In this document: piece after piece, positions 17,839-25,586 of the stretch
Numbering within the stretch: position 1 is the first letter of the stretch
Layout: each line of letters opens with the position of its first letter
Source: Bernardetia sp. MNP-M8
GTDB lineage: Bacteria > Bacteroidota > Bacteroidia > Cytophagales > Bernardetiaceae
Length of the DNA: 64,000 bases
Reading direction: 5' to 3'
Assembly (NCBI RefSeq): GCF_037126285.1
Contig: NZ_CP147012.1
Span: forward strand, 434,001-498,000
Made by a program: the position numbers and the translations under genes
The notes under the pieces: model-generated
Databases searched by the model: none
What the model was told of the DNA's origin: nothing
The model's input: the letters and a program-made list of their open reading frames with translations, nothing else

Positions 17839-18177
17839 TTAACAGCACGAATCAGAATCAATTTTTGAAGTAAAATCAGTAAAGAAAGTATCAAAAAGAG
17901 CTTGTATAGTTTTCCAATTTTCAGGGTCAATACAATAACAAACACTTGTTCCTTCGATAGTTCCTTGTATAATTCCTACTTTTTTGAGTTCTCTAAGATG
18001 TTGTGAAATAGTGGGTTGTGCCAATCCAATTTCGTTTACCAAATCTCCCCCAATACATGCATTTACTTTTATCAAGTGTTGCAAAATTGCTATTCGTGCA
18101 GGATGTCCCAATACTTTTGCAAGGTTTGCAAGTTCGTTTTGTTTTTCAGTAAAAATATCAGATTTGGTAAGTCCCAT
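17839..18177 (-). CDS. arsR: ArsR-family metalloid-responsive repressor
   Basis: 112 residues with a winged helix-turn-helix: LAKVLGHPARIAILQHL, recognition helix AQPTISQHLRELKKVGII, and a wing GTIEGTSVCYCIDP. Candidate As(III) ligands are Cys41, Cys80, Cys82 and the C-terminal Cys111-Cys112 pair. The CxC in the wing differs from the CVC position of the classical plasmid ArsR, so the sensing site is probably of another ArsR subtype. It heads the arsenic cluster, with a dyad operator 33-50 bases upstream of its start. It should repress arsR and arsM until arsenite binds. Confidence 0.92.
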   Translation of the reverse strand: MGLTKSDIFTEKQNELANLAKVLGHPARIAILQHLIKVNACIGGDLVNEIGLAQPTISQHLRELKKVGIIQGTIEGTSVCYCIDPENWKTIQALFDTFFTDFTSKIDSDSCC

Positions 18178-18209
18178 TTTGAGTAAAATTGATTTTTGGT
18201 TAATCTTTA

Positions 18210-18227
18210 TATTGCAATATTACGATA
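18210..18227 (-). promoter_or_regulatory. Candidate ArsR operator at arsR
   Basis: TATTGCAATATTACGATA is an imperfect dyad (7 of 9 arm positions match) of the type bound by ArsR/SmtB repressors. A near copy precedes arsM. Confidence 0.6.
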
Positions 18228-18281
18228 AATAAATTTATTAGTTTGGTTGGATTAGTTTATTTAACCTTTTTTAAAAGAAAT

Positions 18282-18638
18282 TCATAAAAATAATTTTTGT
18301 CTAAGATAAACTAAAACTTCCCAAAACATAGCCGAAAGAACAATCAAAACAAAAGCATTATTTCCTATAGAAAATTGAGTTGAGCCAAAACGCAAACAAC
18401 CATATACTTGTTGTATGTCATTAACACAATACATTTGAAAAATGGCTAGTAAAGTTATGAAGGTAGTTATTATAAAAAACTGTAGCTTTGCTTTTTTGAA
18501 ATCTTCCAGTATTCTCAAATTAAAAAGAAAAGGCAAGAAAATAAATAATGCACCTGCTGAAATATAAACAAGTAAATAAGCCAAAAAACCATTATAAAAA
18601 TAGCTGTTTAAACGAGAGTTAATATTTGGTGGATTCAT
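18282..18638 (-). CDS. Small hypothetical membrane protein
   Basis: 118 residues, family not recognised. Three hydrophobic spans are visible: about 17-40 (FLAYLLVYISAGALFIFLPFLF), 53-70 (FFIITTFITLLAIFQMYC) and 92-110 (NAFVLIVLSAMFWEVLVYL). The loop between the last two has two Cys (MYCVND and YGCLRFG) and is probably extracytoplasmic. It sits between pyrH and arsR on the same strand. The ~100 bases on either side carry an inverted simple repeat (upstream) and the arsR operator (downstream), so co-transcription with arsR is uncertain. Confidence 0.7.
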   Translation of the reverse strand: MNPPNINSRLNSYFYNGFLAYLLVYISAGALFIFLPFLFNLRILEDFKKAKLQFFIITTFITLLAIFQMYCVNDIQQVYGCLRFGSTQFSIGNNAFVLIVLSAMFWEVLVYLRQKLFL

Positions 18639-18646
18639 ATTATATC

Positions 18647-18725
18647 AAATTACGAATTACGAATGTATTTTAAGGAAGTTATTTTTGATAAAATTTCCGT
18701 AATTTTTAATTCGTAATCCGTAATT
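18647..18725. repeat. AATTACGAATTACG-type inverted simple repeat
   Basis: The left arm AAATTACGAATTACGAAT (from 18647) and the right arm with CGTAATTTTTAATTCGTAAT (to 18725) are imperfect complements. The same motif family recurs at 50751-50840. Confidence 0.6.
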
Positions 18726-18734
18726 AAGAAATTT

Positions 18735-19472
18735 CTAATATTCTGTTATCAATGTTCCAATTTCGTCTCCGTGTAATACTTTCAATAAATTCCCTTCTTC
18801 ATTCATATCAAAAACTATAATTGGTAAATTATTTTCTCTACAAAGCGTAAATGCTGTCATATCCATAATATTTAAACCTTTGTTATAGACTTCTTGGAAA
18901 GAAAGATTTGAGTAACGAACAGCATCTGGATTTTTTTCTGGGTCTTCTGAATAAACTCCATCTACTCGTGTTCCTTTCAAGACTACATCAGCACCAATTT
19001 CAATAGCACGAAGCGAGGCAGCCGAATCTGTTGTGAAATAAGGGCTTCCCAAACCTGCTACAAAAATAACTACACGTCCTTTTTCCAAATGTCGGATAGC
19101 ACGACGACGCACATACGGCTCACAAATTTGTTCCATTTTTATACCTGAAAGCAAGCGAGTATAAACGCCAACTTGTTCAAGAGCAGATTGTAAAGCCATT
19201 CCATTGATAGAAGTGGCAAGCATTCCCATATAATCGCCCTGTACTCTATCAATTCCAATTTTAGGAGACTGCATTCCTCTAAAAATATTTCCTCCTCCAA
19301 TTACAATAGCTACTTGCAGACCTTCATCAACTGCTTTTTTGACTTCTAGTGCATATTGTTCTAATCTTTCGGCATCAATTCCGAACTGTTGGTTTCCCAT
19401 AAGAGCCTCGCCACTTAGTTTTAATAAAATGCGACGATAACGATAATTTGAAGCGTTGTTTGAGTTATACAT
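18735..19472 (-). CDS. pyrH: UMP kinase
   Basis: 245 residues of the amino-acid-kinase fold: [14 protein letters not shown] at the N-terminus (phosphate loop), [13 protein letters not shown]-like segment ([12 protein letters not shown]), [29 protein letters not shown], and MDMTAFTLC near the C-terminus. It converts UMP to UDP with ATP in pyrimidine nucleotide synthesis and is essential in most bacteria. The frr gene, often next to pyrH, is not here. A small ORF and a terminator-like hairpin lie in its leader (19593-19769), so transcription may be attenuated. Confidence 0.96.
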   Translation of the reverse strand: MYNSNNASNYRYRRILLKLSGEALMGNQQFGIDAERLEQYALEVKKAVDEGLQVAIVIGGGNIFRGMQSPKIGIDRVQGDYMGMLATSINGMALQSALEQVGVYTRLLSGIKMEQICEPYVRRRAIRHLEKGRVVIFVAGLGSPYFTTDSAASLRAIEIGADVVLKGTRVDGVYSEDPEKNPDAVRYSNLSFQEVYNKGLNIMDMTAFTLCRENNLPIIVFDMNEEGNLLKVLHGDEIGTLITEY

Positions 19473-19592
19473 AAGGATTTATAATATGAATTTGGAGAAT
19501 TAAAATCTATAAAATTATTGGGTAATTGTATTTTTTGCGTTTTTTAAGAGTTTTATTTTGATAATTTGAAAAAACACCAAATCAAATTCCAT

Positions 19593-19627
19593 AAAAAAAC
19601 CGTTTATCTTTAAAAAAGTAAACGGTT
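19593..19627 (-). terminator. Terminator upstream of pyrH (possible attenuator)
   Basis: On the minus strand AACCGTTTA pairs with TAAACGGTT and is followed by seven Ts. It lies ~120 bases before the pyrH start and directly overlaps the stop codon of the small ORF at 19626-19730. Confidence 0.75.
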
Positions 19628-19730
19628 AGTAAATATTTCTAGTGAAAATAGAAAAAGTAGAAACTACGAAAGTTTCATATTTTAATGTTTTGTGCTTTAA
19701 GCTAATTAGATGTGTTTTTGAAATTTTCAT
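19626..19730 (-). CDS. Candidate 34-residue small protein (leader peptide?)
   Basis: An open frame beginning MKISKTHLISLKHKTLKY and ending FSIFTRNIY, rich in Lys/His/Thr, with no predicted membrane segment. The same frame is open to an ATG at 19769 (47 residues), but that ATG coincides with the expected transcription start of the TATTTTTG box, so the inner ATG at 19730 with a ~38-base leader is more plausible. The stop codon sits in the base of the terminator stem. It may be a stand-alone microprotein gene or a leader peptide coupling translation to termination ahead of pyrH. No homolog is known to me; coding status is unproven. Confidence 0.4.
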   Translation of the reverse strand: MKISKTHLISLKHKTLKYETFVVSTFSIFTRNIY

Positions 19731-19774
19731 AAACGACAATTTATTAGGGTTGTTTTTTTTTAGGTGCATTGCTA

Positions 19775-19782
19775 CAAAAATA
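19775..19782 (-). promoter_or_regulatory. -7 box (TATTTTTG) for the pyrH leader
   Basis: TAnnTTTG match on the minus strand. It is one half of the perfect inverted repeat CAAAAATA-CGA-TATTTTTG (19775-19793), so the plus strand has the same box facing the methyltransferase gene. No TTG at the usual distance was found on either side. Confidence 0.4.
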
Positions 19783-19914
19783 CGATATTTTTGTCAGAAT
19801 TCTATAATTTAAAAATGGAAAGTTGTAATTATTCTACTGCGCATAAAATCTGTGCTACTTTTCACTGATAAATTTGTAATTTTGCATCACAAACACACAA
19901 ATAATTTTCATTTT

Positions 19915-20550
19915 ATGAATACTTCTTCTACTTCTTTTGACACTGCTTATTGGCAAAATCGTTACAAAGATTCAGATACGCCTTGGGATATTGGTTATGC
20001 TAGTCCTCCTTTGGTAGCTTATTTTGACAAATTACTTGAAAAGTCAGAAGAAAATAAAAATTTAAGAATTCTTATTCCTGGTGGTGGGAGTAGCCATGAA
20101 GCTGAATATTTACATAAAAAAGGTTTTTCTAATGTTTTTGTAATTGACTTGGCTGCTGCACCTTTAGAGAAATTTTCACAACGCTGTCCTGATTTCCCAA
20201 AAGAACATCTGATTCAAGATGATTTTTTTAAATTTGAAGGAGAAAACTCTGAATACTTTAATTTCTTTGATGTAATTGTCGAACAAACTTTTTTTTGTGC
20301 TTTAGACCCACGTTTAAGAACAGATTACGCAAAAAAAATGAATGAGCTTCTGAAAAAAGACGGAAAATTAATCGGACTTTTATTTGATTTTCCAATTAGA
20401 GAAGAACAAGATAGCCCACCTTTTGGAGGGAATGCAAACGAGTACAGAGAAATTTTTGAACCTTATTTTGAAATAAAGAACTTAAAAAGATGTTACAATA
20501 GCATCAAACCAAGACAAGGAACAGAACTCTTCTTTGAAATGATTAAGTAG
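19915..20550 (+). CDS. TPMT-family AdoMet-dependent methyltransferase
   Basis: 211 residues from the ATG at 19915. An in-frame codon at 19852 would add 21 residues that resemble no domain and overlap two TAnnTTTG boxes (19869-19876, 19877-19884). The N-terminal YWQNRYKDSDTPWDIGYASPPL is the hallmark of the thiopurine S-methyltransferase fold. AdoMet binding is in RILIPGGGSSHEAEYL, then VFVIDLAAAPLEKF. EQTFFCALDPRLR matches the family's active-site strand. Members methylate thiols or related soft nucleophiles (thiopurines, tellurite, selenite). The natural substrate here is unknown. Monocistronic as far as can be seen. Confidence 0.88.
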   Translation: MNTSSTSFDTAYWQNRYKDSDTPWDIGYASPPLVAYFDKLLEKSEENKNLRILIPGGGSSHEAEYLHKKGFSNVFVIDLAAAPLEKFSQRCPDFPKEHLIQDDFFKFEGENSEYFNFFDVIVEQTFFCALDPRLRTDYAKKMNELLKKDGKLIGLLFDFPIREEQDSPPFGGNANEYREIFEPYFEIKNLKRCYNSIKPRQGTELFFEMIK

Positions 20551-20680
20551 GGATAAGTTGTAAGTGATAAATGGTAAGAGAAATACCATTTGAATAATTA
20601 GTTACAAAACTATTTTACATAACAATCACTTAAAATCTTATTGTATTTCACTAATAATTTACCATTAAAAAAATATAGTT

Positions 20681-20842
20681 ATGAGCAGCAAAATGGCATT
20701 AATCGTATTTATCCTAGTAATGTCTGTGCTTTTCCCAGCAGCAGGTTATTTTATGGATTATATGCGCCACCGAAAATACAGAACACTTGACAAAGATGAT
20801 ATAAGAAATAATTTTGTTAGTAGTGATGCTGATAAAAAATAG
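20681..20842 (+). CDS. 53-residue single-pass membrane microprotein
   Basis: Reads MSSKMALIVFILVMSVLFPA through to a C-terminal FVSSDADKK. One membrane segment spans about residues 6-24, followed by a positively charged stretch (MRHRKYRT) and an acidic tail, so the C-terminus should be cytoplasmic if the positive-inside rule holds. It is flanked upstream by an A-rich start region and downstream by a good terminator, which supports an independent or terminal gene. Family not recognised. The mix of hydrophobic N-terminus and charged C-terminus resembles small regulators of membrane complexes, but that is speculation. Confidence 0.65.
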   Translation: MSSKMALIVFILVMSVLFPAAGYFMDYMRHRKYRTLDKDDIRNNFVSSDADKK

Positions 20843-20855
20843 TAAATACAAAAAC

Positions 20856-20889
20856 CGTTTTTAGATTTCTATTCTAGAAACGTTTTTTT
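20856..20889 (+). terminator. Terminator after the 53-residue ORF
   Basis: CGTTTTTAGA pairs with TCTAGAAACG (one G-U pair, 7-base loop), followed by seven Ts. Confidence 0.75.
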
Positions 20890-20894
20890 ATATA

Positions 20895-21032
20895 GAAGTT
20901 GTTTAAGAATAGATTTAGTGTATATTTGTTGGTGTCGCTACGCTAAAACACCAACAAAGGCTATGTTCTTTTTCCTTAGCACTAGGTTTGCAAACCTAGT
21001 GCTAAGGAAAAAGAGTATTCTTAAACAACTTC
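20895..21032. repeat. MITE-like element, copy 2 (138 bp, inverted)
   Basis: 17-base terminal repeats GAAGTTGTTTAAGAATA (20895-20911) and their exact complement (21016-21032), flanked by ATA on both sides (20892-20894, 21033-21035). Internally it has the hairpin GTTGGTGT...ACACCAAC around CGCTACGCTA, shared with copy 1, and a perfect 46-base palindrome (20968-21013) centred on TTTGCAAA. The palindrome corresponds in position to the imperfect one of copy 1. Confidence 0.85.
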
Positions 21033-21079
21033 ATAATAAAGCGACAAAACTTAAACTTACTATTGTAATAAATTAATCT

Positions 21080-22021
21080 CTATCTTAATTCTTTATTCCC
21101 GAAATATTCGATAGAAGCTACCAAGATAGCACCAATAAGCATAAGTCCAAGAGCCATAAAGAAATGTGTATCTATTTCTGGAATATAGCGCATTGTTTCC
21201 AACACTTTTTCTTTTCCATGTATTATTTCACTTCTCAAAACCTTTTTCCAAGGATAAATAATTGAAAGCGAACCCAAAACAAAGCCTGTCAAAATAGCTA
21301 AAAGAGAGTTTTCATAATTATCAAAAAGCCAAGAAAGCACTTTTGCAAAAGTCAGAATCCCAGTAATAGCACCTAATGCAAAAGGAACAATTATCCAAAG
21401 ACCTGCAATAATTCCATCTACATCAAAAGCTATAATAGCAGAAGGTAAATCGCTAATAGCACCAATAATAAGAGCATAGTTTCCTAATAGTAAAAGCACA
21501 AAAGAACCTGAAACTCCAGGTAAAATCATACTACAAATAGCAATAAAACCACACAGAAATAAATAAAAAGGATTAGAGCTCCCTTCTACCTGTCCACTAA
21601 AAGATATTCCGATTGCCAAAGCTGCGCCAATCAAAAACCAAATAATAGCTGAAATATTCCATTCTTTTATTCTTCTTCCAACTACCCAAACAGTTGCTAT
21701 GATAAGTCCAAAGAAAAACGACATTGTCAGTATTTCATAATTGGCTAATAAATATTTGAATAATTTAGCAAAACTAATAATGCTGGTTGCTATTCCTGCA
21801 AAAAGACAAATCAAAAAAACTAAATCTGTTTGCTGTGCAAACTCTTTAAATTTTCCTTTAAAAAGTAAACGCAAAGTAGGAATAGAAAAACTCCCAATCG
21901 CTTCCAAAAGGCGTTCATAAATCCCCATCAAAAAAGCAATTGTTCCCCCAGAAACTCCTGGAACTACATCGGCTGCACCCATTGCCATTCCTTTCAAATA
22001 CCATAAAATTGGATTTTTCAT
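21080..22021 (-). CDS. DUF368 membrane protein, candidate undecaprenyl-phosphate transporter
   Basis: 313 residues, polytopic. The family signature GAADVVPGVSGGTIAFLMGIYE lies near the N-terminus and is mirrored by MILPGVSGSFVLLLLGNY in the middle, the two re-entrant-type repeats of DUF368. About eight to ten hydrophobic spans. DUF368 proteins have been shown in other bacteria to recycle the lipid carrier undecaprenyl phosphate across the membrane for wall and glycan synthesis. I infer the same here. The next gene on the strand is the EnvC-like gene upstream (22239-23435), which also concerns the wall. The 217-base gap between them contains a simple repeat. Confidence 0.88.
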   Translation of the reverse strand: MKNPILWYLKGMAMGAADVVPGVSGGTIAFLMGIYERLLEAIGSFSIPTLRLLFKGKFKEFAQQTDLVFLICLFAGIATSIISFAKLFKYLLANYEILTMSFFFGLIIATVWVVGRRIKEWNISAIIWFLIGAALAIGISFSGQVEGSSNPFYLFLCGFIAICSMILPGVSGSFVLLLLGNYALIIGAISDLPSAIIAFDVDGIIAGLWIIVPFALGAITGILTFAKVLSWLFDNYENSLLAILTGFVLGSLSIIYPWKKVLRSEIIHGKEKVLETMRYIPEIDTHFFMALGLMLIGAILVASIEYFGNKELR

Positions 22022-22060
22022 AAATCAGTTATCAGTAAGTAGTTACCAGTAATCAGTTAA
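22022..22060. repeat. ACTGGTAACTGA-type simple repeat
   Basis: The block ATCAGTTATCAGTAAGTAGT and the following TACCAGTAATCAGTTAA belong to a family seen again at about 37734-37764 and 48240-48290, always between genes. Confidence 0.5.
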
Positions 22061-22238
22061 ATTCAATTTCACTTTACAAAAAAAGTAATTTTATTCTCTG
22101 TGTTATCTGTAACTCTGTGTTTTAAAAAATAAAATTAGAAGTTAGATTTTAGATGTTAGAAATAGAACAAAAATTACAAACATTGCAATTCTAAATTAGC
22201 TTCGCTGCTTTTGCAGGTCAGAATTCTAAAATCTAAAT

Positions 22239-23435
22239 TTATTTACTAATCCATTGTTCAGGATTGAGCTTTTCTTGATGTCTCCAAATTTGAAATTCAA
22301 TTTCATAGGTATCATCTTTATAACTACCTGCTGTGCCTATTGGCTGTTTTGCACTTATTTTATCGCCATTTTTTATTTTGACAGACTTCAAACGAGAATA
22401 AACAGTAAAATAATCTCCATGTTGGATAATGACTAAGTAACCTCGCCCAGCAATTTCACTTACATCAACTACTTTTCCTGCAAAAACAGAACGTACAGGT
22501 TCGTTGGGTTGTGTTTGAATATCAATTCCTAGTTTTTCTATTTTCACGATAGGCTTTCCTTGTTCTTCTGGTAAATAGGGCTGAATGCCAAAATGAGCTG
22601 AAATAAAGCCATTTTTGACAGGCCAAACGATTCTTCCTTTAGATTTAGCAAAAGAAGTAGAAGTCATTTTCTCACTTGATGAAAGACTCGCCGAAAATTC
22701 AGAATTATTGATAGTTTTACTAATCAAATTATCAACTTCTTTTAAGATTTTTCGTTCTTTGCTCAAATCTGCTAATAGTTTAGATTCTTTTACTTTAAAG
22801 GTAGTAAGAATTTGTTTTTGCTTCTCTTTTAAAGTTGCGAGTTCTTTTTCTTCTTTTGTTTGAACTTTTAAAAGTGATTGTTTTTCTGTTTTGTTTTCTT
22901 GAAGCTGAGAGGTTCGTTTACTCAAATTTTGTCTAACATATTCTATCTGTTTTATTTGTTCTCTGCGAAGTAAATTATATTTTTGAAAATAACGCAAACG
23001 AGCTAAGAGTTCATTTATAGAATTAGAAGCTAAAAGAAGAGAAAGTTTTTCGTAACGACTATTATTTTTATATGCTAAATAAAGCATAATGCCGTATTCG
23101 TGCTTTAGTTCTGCTAAATCTTTTTCTAATGATTCTACAATATTTTGATTTTCTCTTATTGACTCATCTAATAGTTTGAGTTCTTTTCCAATAACACGAA
23201 CAAGTTGTTTACGCTGATTTATTTGTCCATTTATTGCAGAAAGTGAACTAATAGTAGTTTTCTTTTCTTTTTGTGTTCTTTTTAAGATTCGATTTGTATT
23301 AGTAATTCGATTCAAAATAGTAGAACGTTCCTTTTCAAGTTGTTTTTTGCGTTGAGAAAAACTCTCATTGATATTCACAAACAACAGAAATAAAGAAAAT
23401 AGGGCTACAAAAAATGGTTTGAGTAAATTTGTCAA
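22239..23435 (-). CDS. EnvC-like murein hydrolase activator (degenerate M23/LytM domain)
   Basis: 398 residues. A signal peptide (about 1-27, ending NESFSQ) is followed by long coiled coil (about 30-240, with EKERSTILNRI, LEKDLAELKHEY, ELATLKEKQKQIL) and a C-terminal LytM/M23 fold (about 270-398). The zinc-binding residues are lost: HxGxD reads KLGID (301-305) and the usual YxHL reads YSRL (346-349), while IQHG is kept. This is the pattern of EnvC, which does not cut peptidoglycan but activates amidases at the division site. A periplasmic role in cell separation is inferred. It has its own promoter ~140 bases upstream. Confidence 0.87.
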   Translation of the reverse strand: MTNLLKPFFVALFSLFLLFVNINESFSQRKKQLEKERSTILNRITNTNRILKRTQKEKKTTISSLSAINGQINQRKQLVRVIGKELKLLDESIRENQNIVESLEKDLAELKHEYGIMLYLAYKNNSRYEKLSLLLASNSINELLARLRYFQKYNLLRREQIKQIEYVRQNLSKRTSQLQENKTEKQSLLKVQTKEEKELATLKEKQKQILTTFKVKESKLLADLSKERKILKEVDNLISKTINNSEFSASLSSSEKMTSTSFAKSKGRIVWPVKNGFISAHFGIQPYLPEEQGKPIVKIEKLGIDIQTQPNEPVRSVFAGKVVDVSEIAGRGYLVIIQHGDYFTVYSRLKSVKIKNGDKISAKQPIGTAGSYKDDTYEIEFQIWRHQEKLNPEQWISK

Positions 23436-24097
23436 GTTAAAAAGGTATTTATTATATAATGAATGAGCTTATACACTTGTCAGTGTTTTATTTTTACAGA
23501 ACCAACTAAAGGTTTAGACAAATATGTTTTAGTACAAAAAGTCTTGTTTATGATAAAATTTTATTAACTTTACTACAAAGTTACACATTTTTCTGTTTGG
23601 ACAATTGCATTTGCTTGAGTTTTATTCATTTCTTAAATAAGAAAAACAGAAGTATGTCGTTTTAATAGAAGACCAATCTTATAAAGCCAATAGAATTTTA
23701 TAATCTTTTTGTGTATAGTTGAATTATACTCTATTATAACTTTCATGGCACATGGTTTGCAAAACATTATTTGACTAGATAATATTAGTAAAATTATGTT
23801 AGTTTCTAAGAAACTTTAATTTTTAGGCTTTTATTCTAGCAATAATGTTGTGTTCAAAAAATAATTATTAAATAATTTTCAAATAAAAGGTTTTGTATTT
23901 GTCTAATTTACAACCCTTTACTATATTGGTAAGAAATTTAATCACTTTGAAATAAGTCAATATAAGTTTTAATTCTTATTTGTATTTAATTAATAACTAG
24001 TTATTTTTTGTAAAAATACAAAAGAATATTATATGATTTATTAATTTTATTAAAAAAATCTTACCTATTCTATTTCGTTACATAAAACGGTGTCAAT
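23436..24097. other. Intergenic, divergent promoters region
   Basis: About 660 AT-rich bases between divergent genes. Apart from the minus-strand promoter at 23576-23604, I see no ORF with plausible composition, no tRNA and no strong hairpin. Confidence 0.5.
23576..23604 (-). promoter_or_regulatory. Promoter of the EnvC-like gene (TTG-N18-TAACTTTG)
   Basis: Minus strand: TTG at 23604-23602, 18-base spacer, TAACTTTG at 23583-23576. The start site is expected about 130 bases before the start codon. Confidence 0.65.
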
Positions 24098-25474
24098 ATG
24101 AAATTTAAATTACTCTTAATTCCTATCTTTTGTATAGGTTTATTATTTACAAATGGTGTTCAGGCGCAAGCGCAGCCAACTGGTGAGGCACTAGATGCTT
24201 TTGTGAAAGGCGAAAACTTTCGAAAGCAAAAACAATGGAAAACTGCCCTTGAGCAGTTTGATATTGCAGTAACAAAAGACCCTACTGTTTATAAATATCA
24301 TTACAACAAAGCACTTTGTCATTTAGTGCTTCGTGAAGCTGATCCTGCAATTGCTTCTTTAGAAAAAACTGTTTCTATCAAGAAAGATTTTGTAGATGCT
24401 CATGAACGTTTAGCTCGTCTTTACAAAATCACAGGCAAATACGATCAATCGATAGCTTCTTATCAAAATGCGTTCAAATATGATACTGATTCTAAAAGAA
24501 AGACTGATTATAAACTTAATATTGTTTTGATTTTAGACAGAACAAAGCGTTTGGAAGAAGCTGGAGCGCATATTGCAGACCTCAAAAAACTAGCTCCAGA
24601 TGATTTGAATGTTCTTTACTACGAAGCAAAATATAGCAATTCAGTAGGAAAATACGAACAAGCAAAAACAGCTATGTTAAAAGCTACTGAAATGCTTGCG
24701 ACTGATAATCCAAAAGAAATTGCTCGTTATTATTTTGAACTTGGTTTTGCTTATCATAATCTAAAAATGTATGATGAGAAAGAAAAAGCTCTTAATAATG
24801 CTAAAGTAGGTCCTTTTATGGCTCGTATAACTAAACTAATGCCTCAGTATTATCACGCAATTGCTCTTTCTTATTTCAAAGTATATGACTTAGAAAAAAG
24901 TAAAGAATTAGTAGAAAAAGCGTTAGAAATGCGTAAGGATTTTCCTCAAGCACATGACCTTTTGGTAAAAATTGCTGCTTCTGCGACAGATAAATCGGCT
25001 GTTATCGAACACCAATCATCTTCTATTCAGACAGAACCTAATGCAGTAAAACGTTCTCAGAAATTTGCAGATCTTGCAGAACTTCAATTAGAATCTCGTA
25101 AGTATGAAGATGCTATTAAATCTGCTGACGAATGTTTGGCTTCTCAACCAAAAAATTATGCTGTTGTATTTATCAAAGCTATTTCACAGCATAAAATGGG
25201 AAGTACACAGGATGCTATCAAAACATTAGAAGATTTACTTCAATTTCCAGGCATAGATGCAGAAACGAAAGCACAATATAACTTTGCTCTTGGTATGTTT
25301 TACCAAAAGTTAGATCAAGCAGAAGCTGCTGCTGGTGCTTTTACTCGTGCAAAATATGGTTCTTATAAGTATGCTGCTTATGAAGAACTAGAAAAATTCA
25401 AGAAAAATGACGAGGAAGTAGAAGAAGAAAAATTAGAAGATGTTGTAGAAGGTGCAGACACTGATGGAGAATAG
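24098..25474 (+). CDS. Secreted or periplasmic TPR-repeat protein
   Basis: 458 residues. A classical signal peptide ends near VQAQA (about residue 24). At least eight tetratricopeptide-like repeats follow, e.g. EALDAFVKGENFRKQKQWKT, YHYNKALCHLVLREAD, AHERLARLYKITGKYDQSI, ARYYFELGFAYHNLKMYDEK. The tail is strongly acidic (EEVEEEKLEDVVEGADTDGE). TPR arrays hold protein complexes together; in this phylum such periplasmic proteins often work in secretion or gliding machines, which is only a suggestion here. The gene ends before a strong terminator shared with the convergent GNAT gene. Confidence 0.85.
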   Translation: MKFKLLLIPIFCIGLLFTNGVQAQAQPTGEALDAFVKGENFRKQKQWKTALEQFDIAVTKDPTVYKYHYNKALCHLVLREADPAIASLEKTVSIKKDFVDAHERLARLYKITGKYDQSIASYQNAFKYDTDSKRKTDYKLNIVLILDRTKRLEEAGAHIADLKKLAPDDLNVLYYEAKYSNSVGKYEQAKTAMLKATEMLATDNPKEIARYYFELGFAYHNLKMYDEKEKALNNAKVGPFMARITKLMPQYYHAIALSYFKVYDLEKSKELVEKALEMRKDFPQAHDLLVKIAASATDKSAVIEHQSSSIQTEPNAVKRSQKFADLAELQLESRKYEDAIKSADECLASQPKNYAVVFIKAISQHKMGSTQDAIKTLEDLLQFPGIDAETKAQYNFALGMFYQKLDQAEAAAGAFTRAKYGSYKYAAYEELEKFKKNDEEVEEEKLEDVVEGADTDGE

Positions 25475-25516
25475 TTTCTCTTAACATCTAATTATTCTAG
25501 TACAATAATAAAAAGA

Positions 25517-25552
25517 AAACCCTTTCTAAAATATTTTTTAGAAAGGGTTTTT
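25517..25552 (+). terminator. Terminator after the TPR gene
   Basis: AACCCTTTCTA pairs with TAGAAAGGGTT, followed by Ts. A/T runs on both sides suggest it works in both directions. Confidence 0.85.
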
Positions 25553-25586
25553 GAATACTATAAGTTTTTATGCTTATTCTCTTAAC

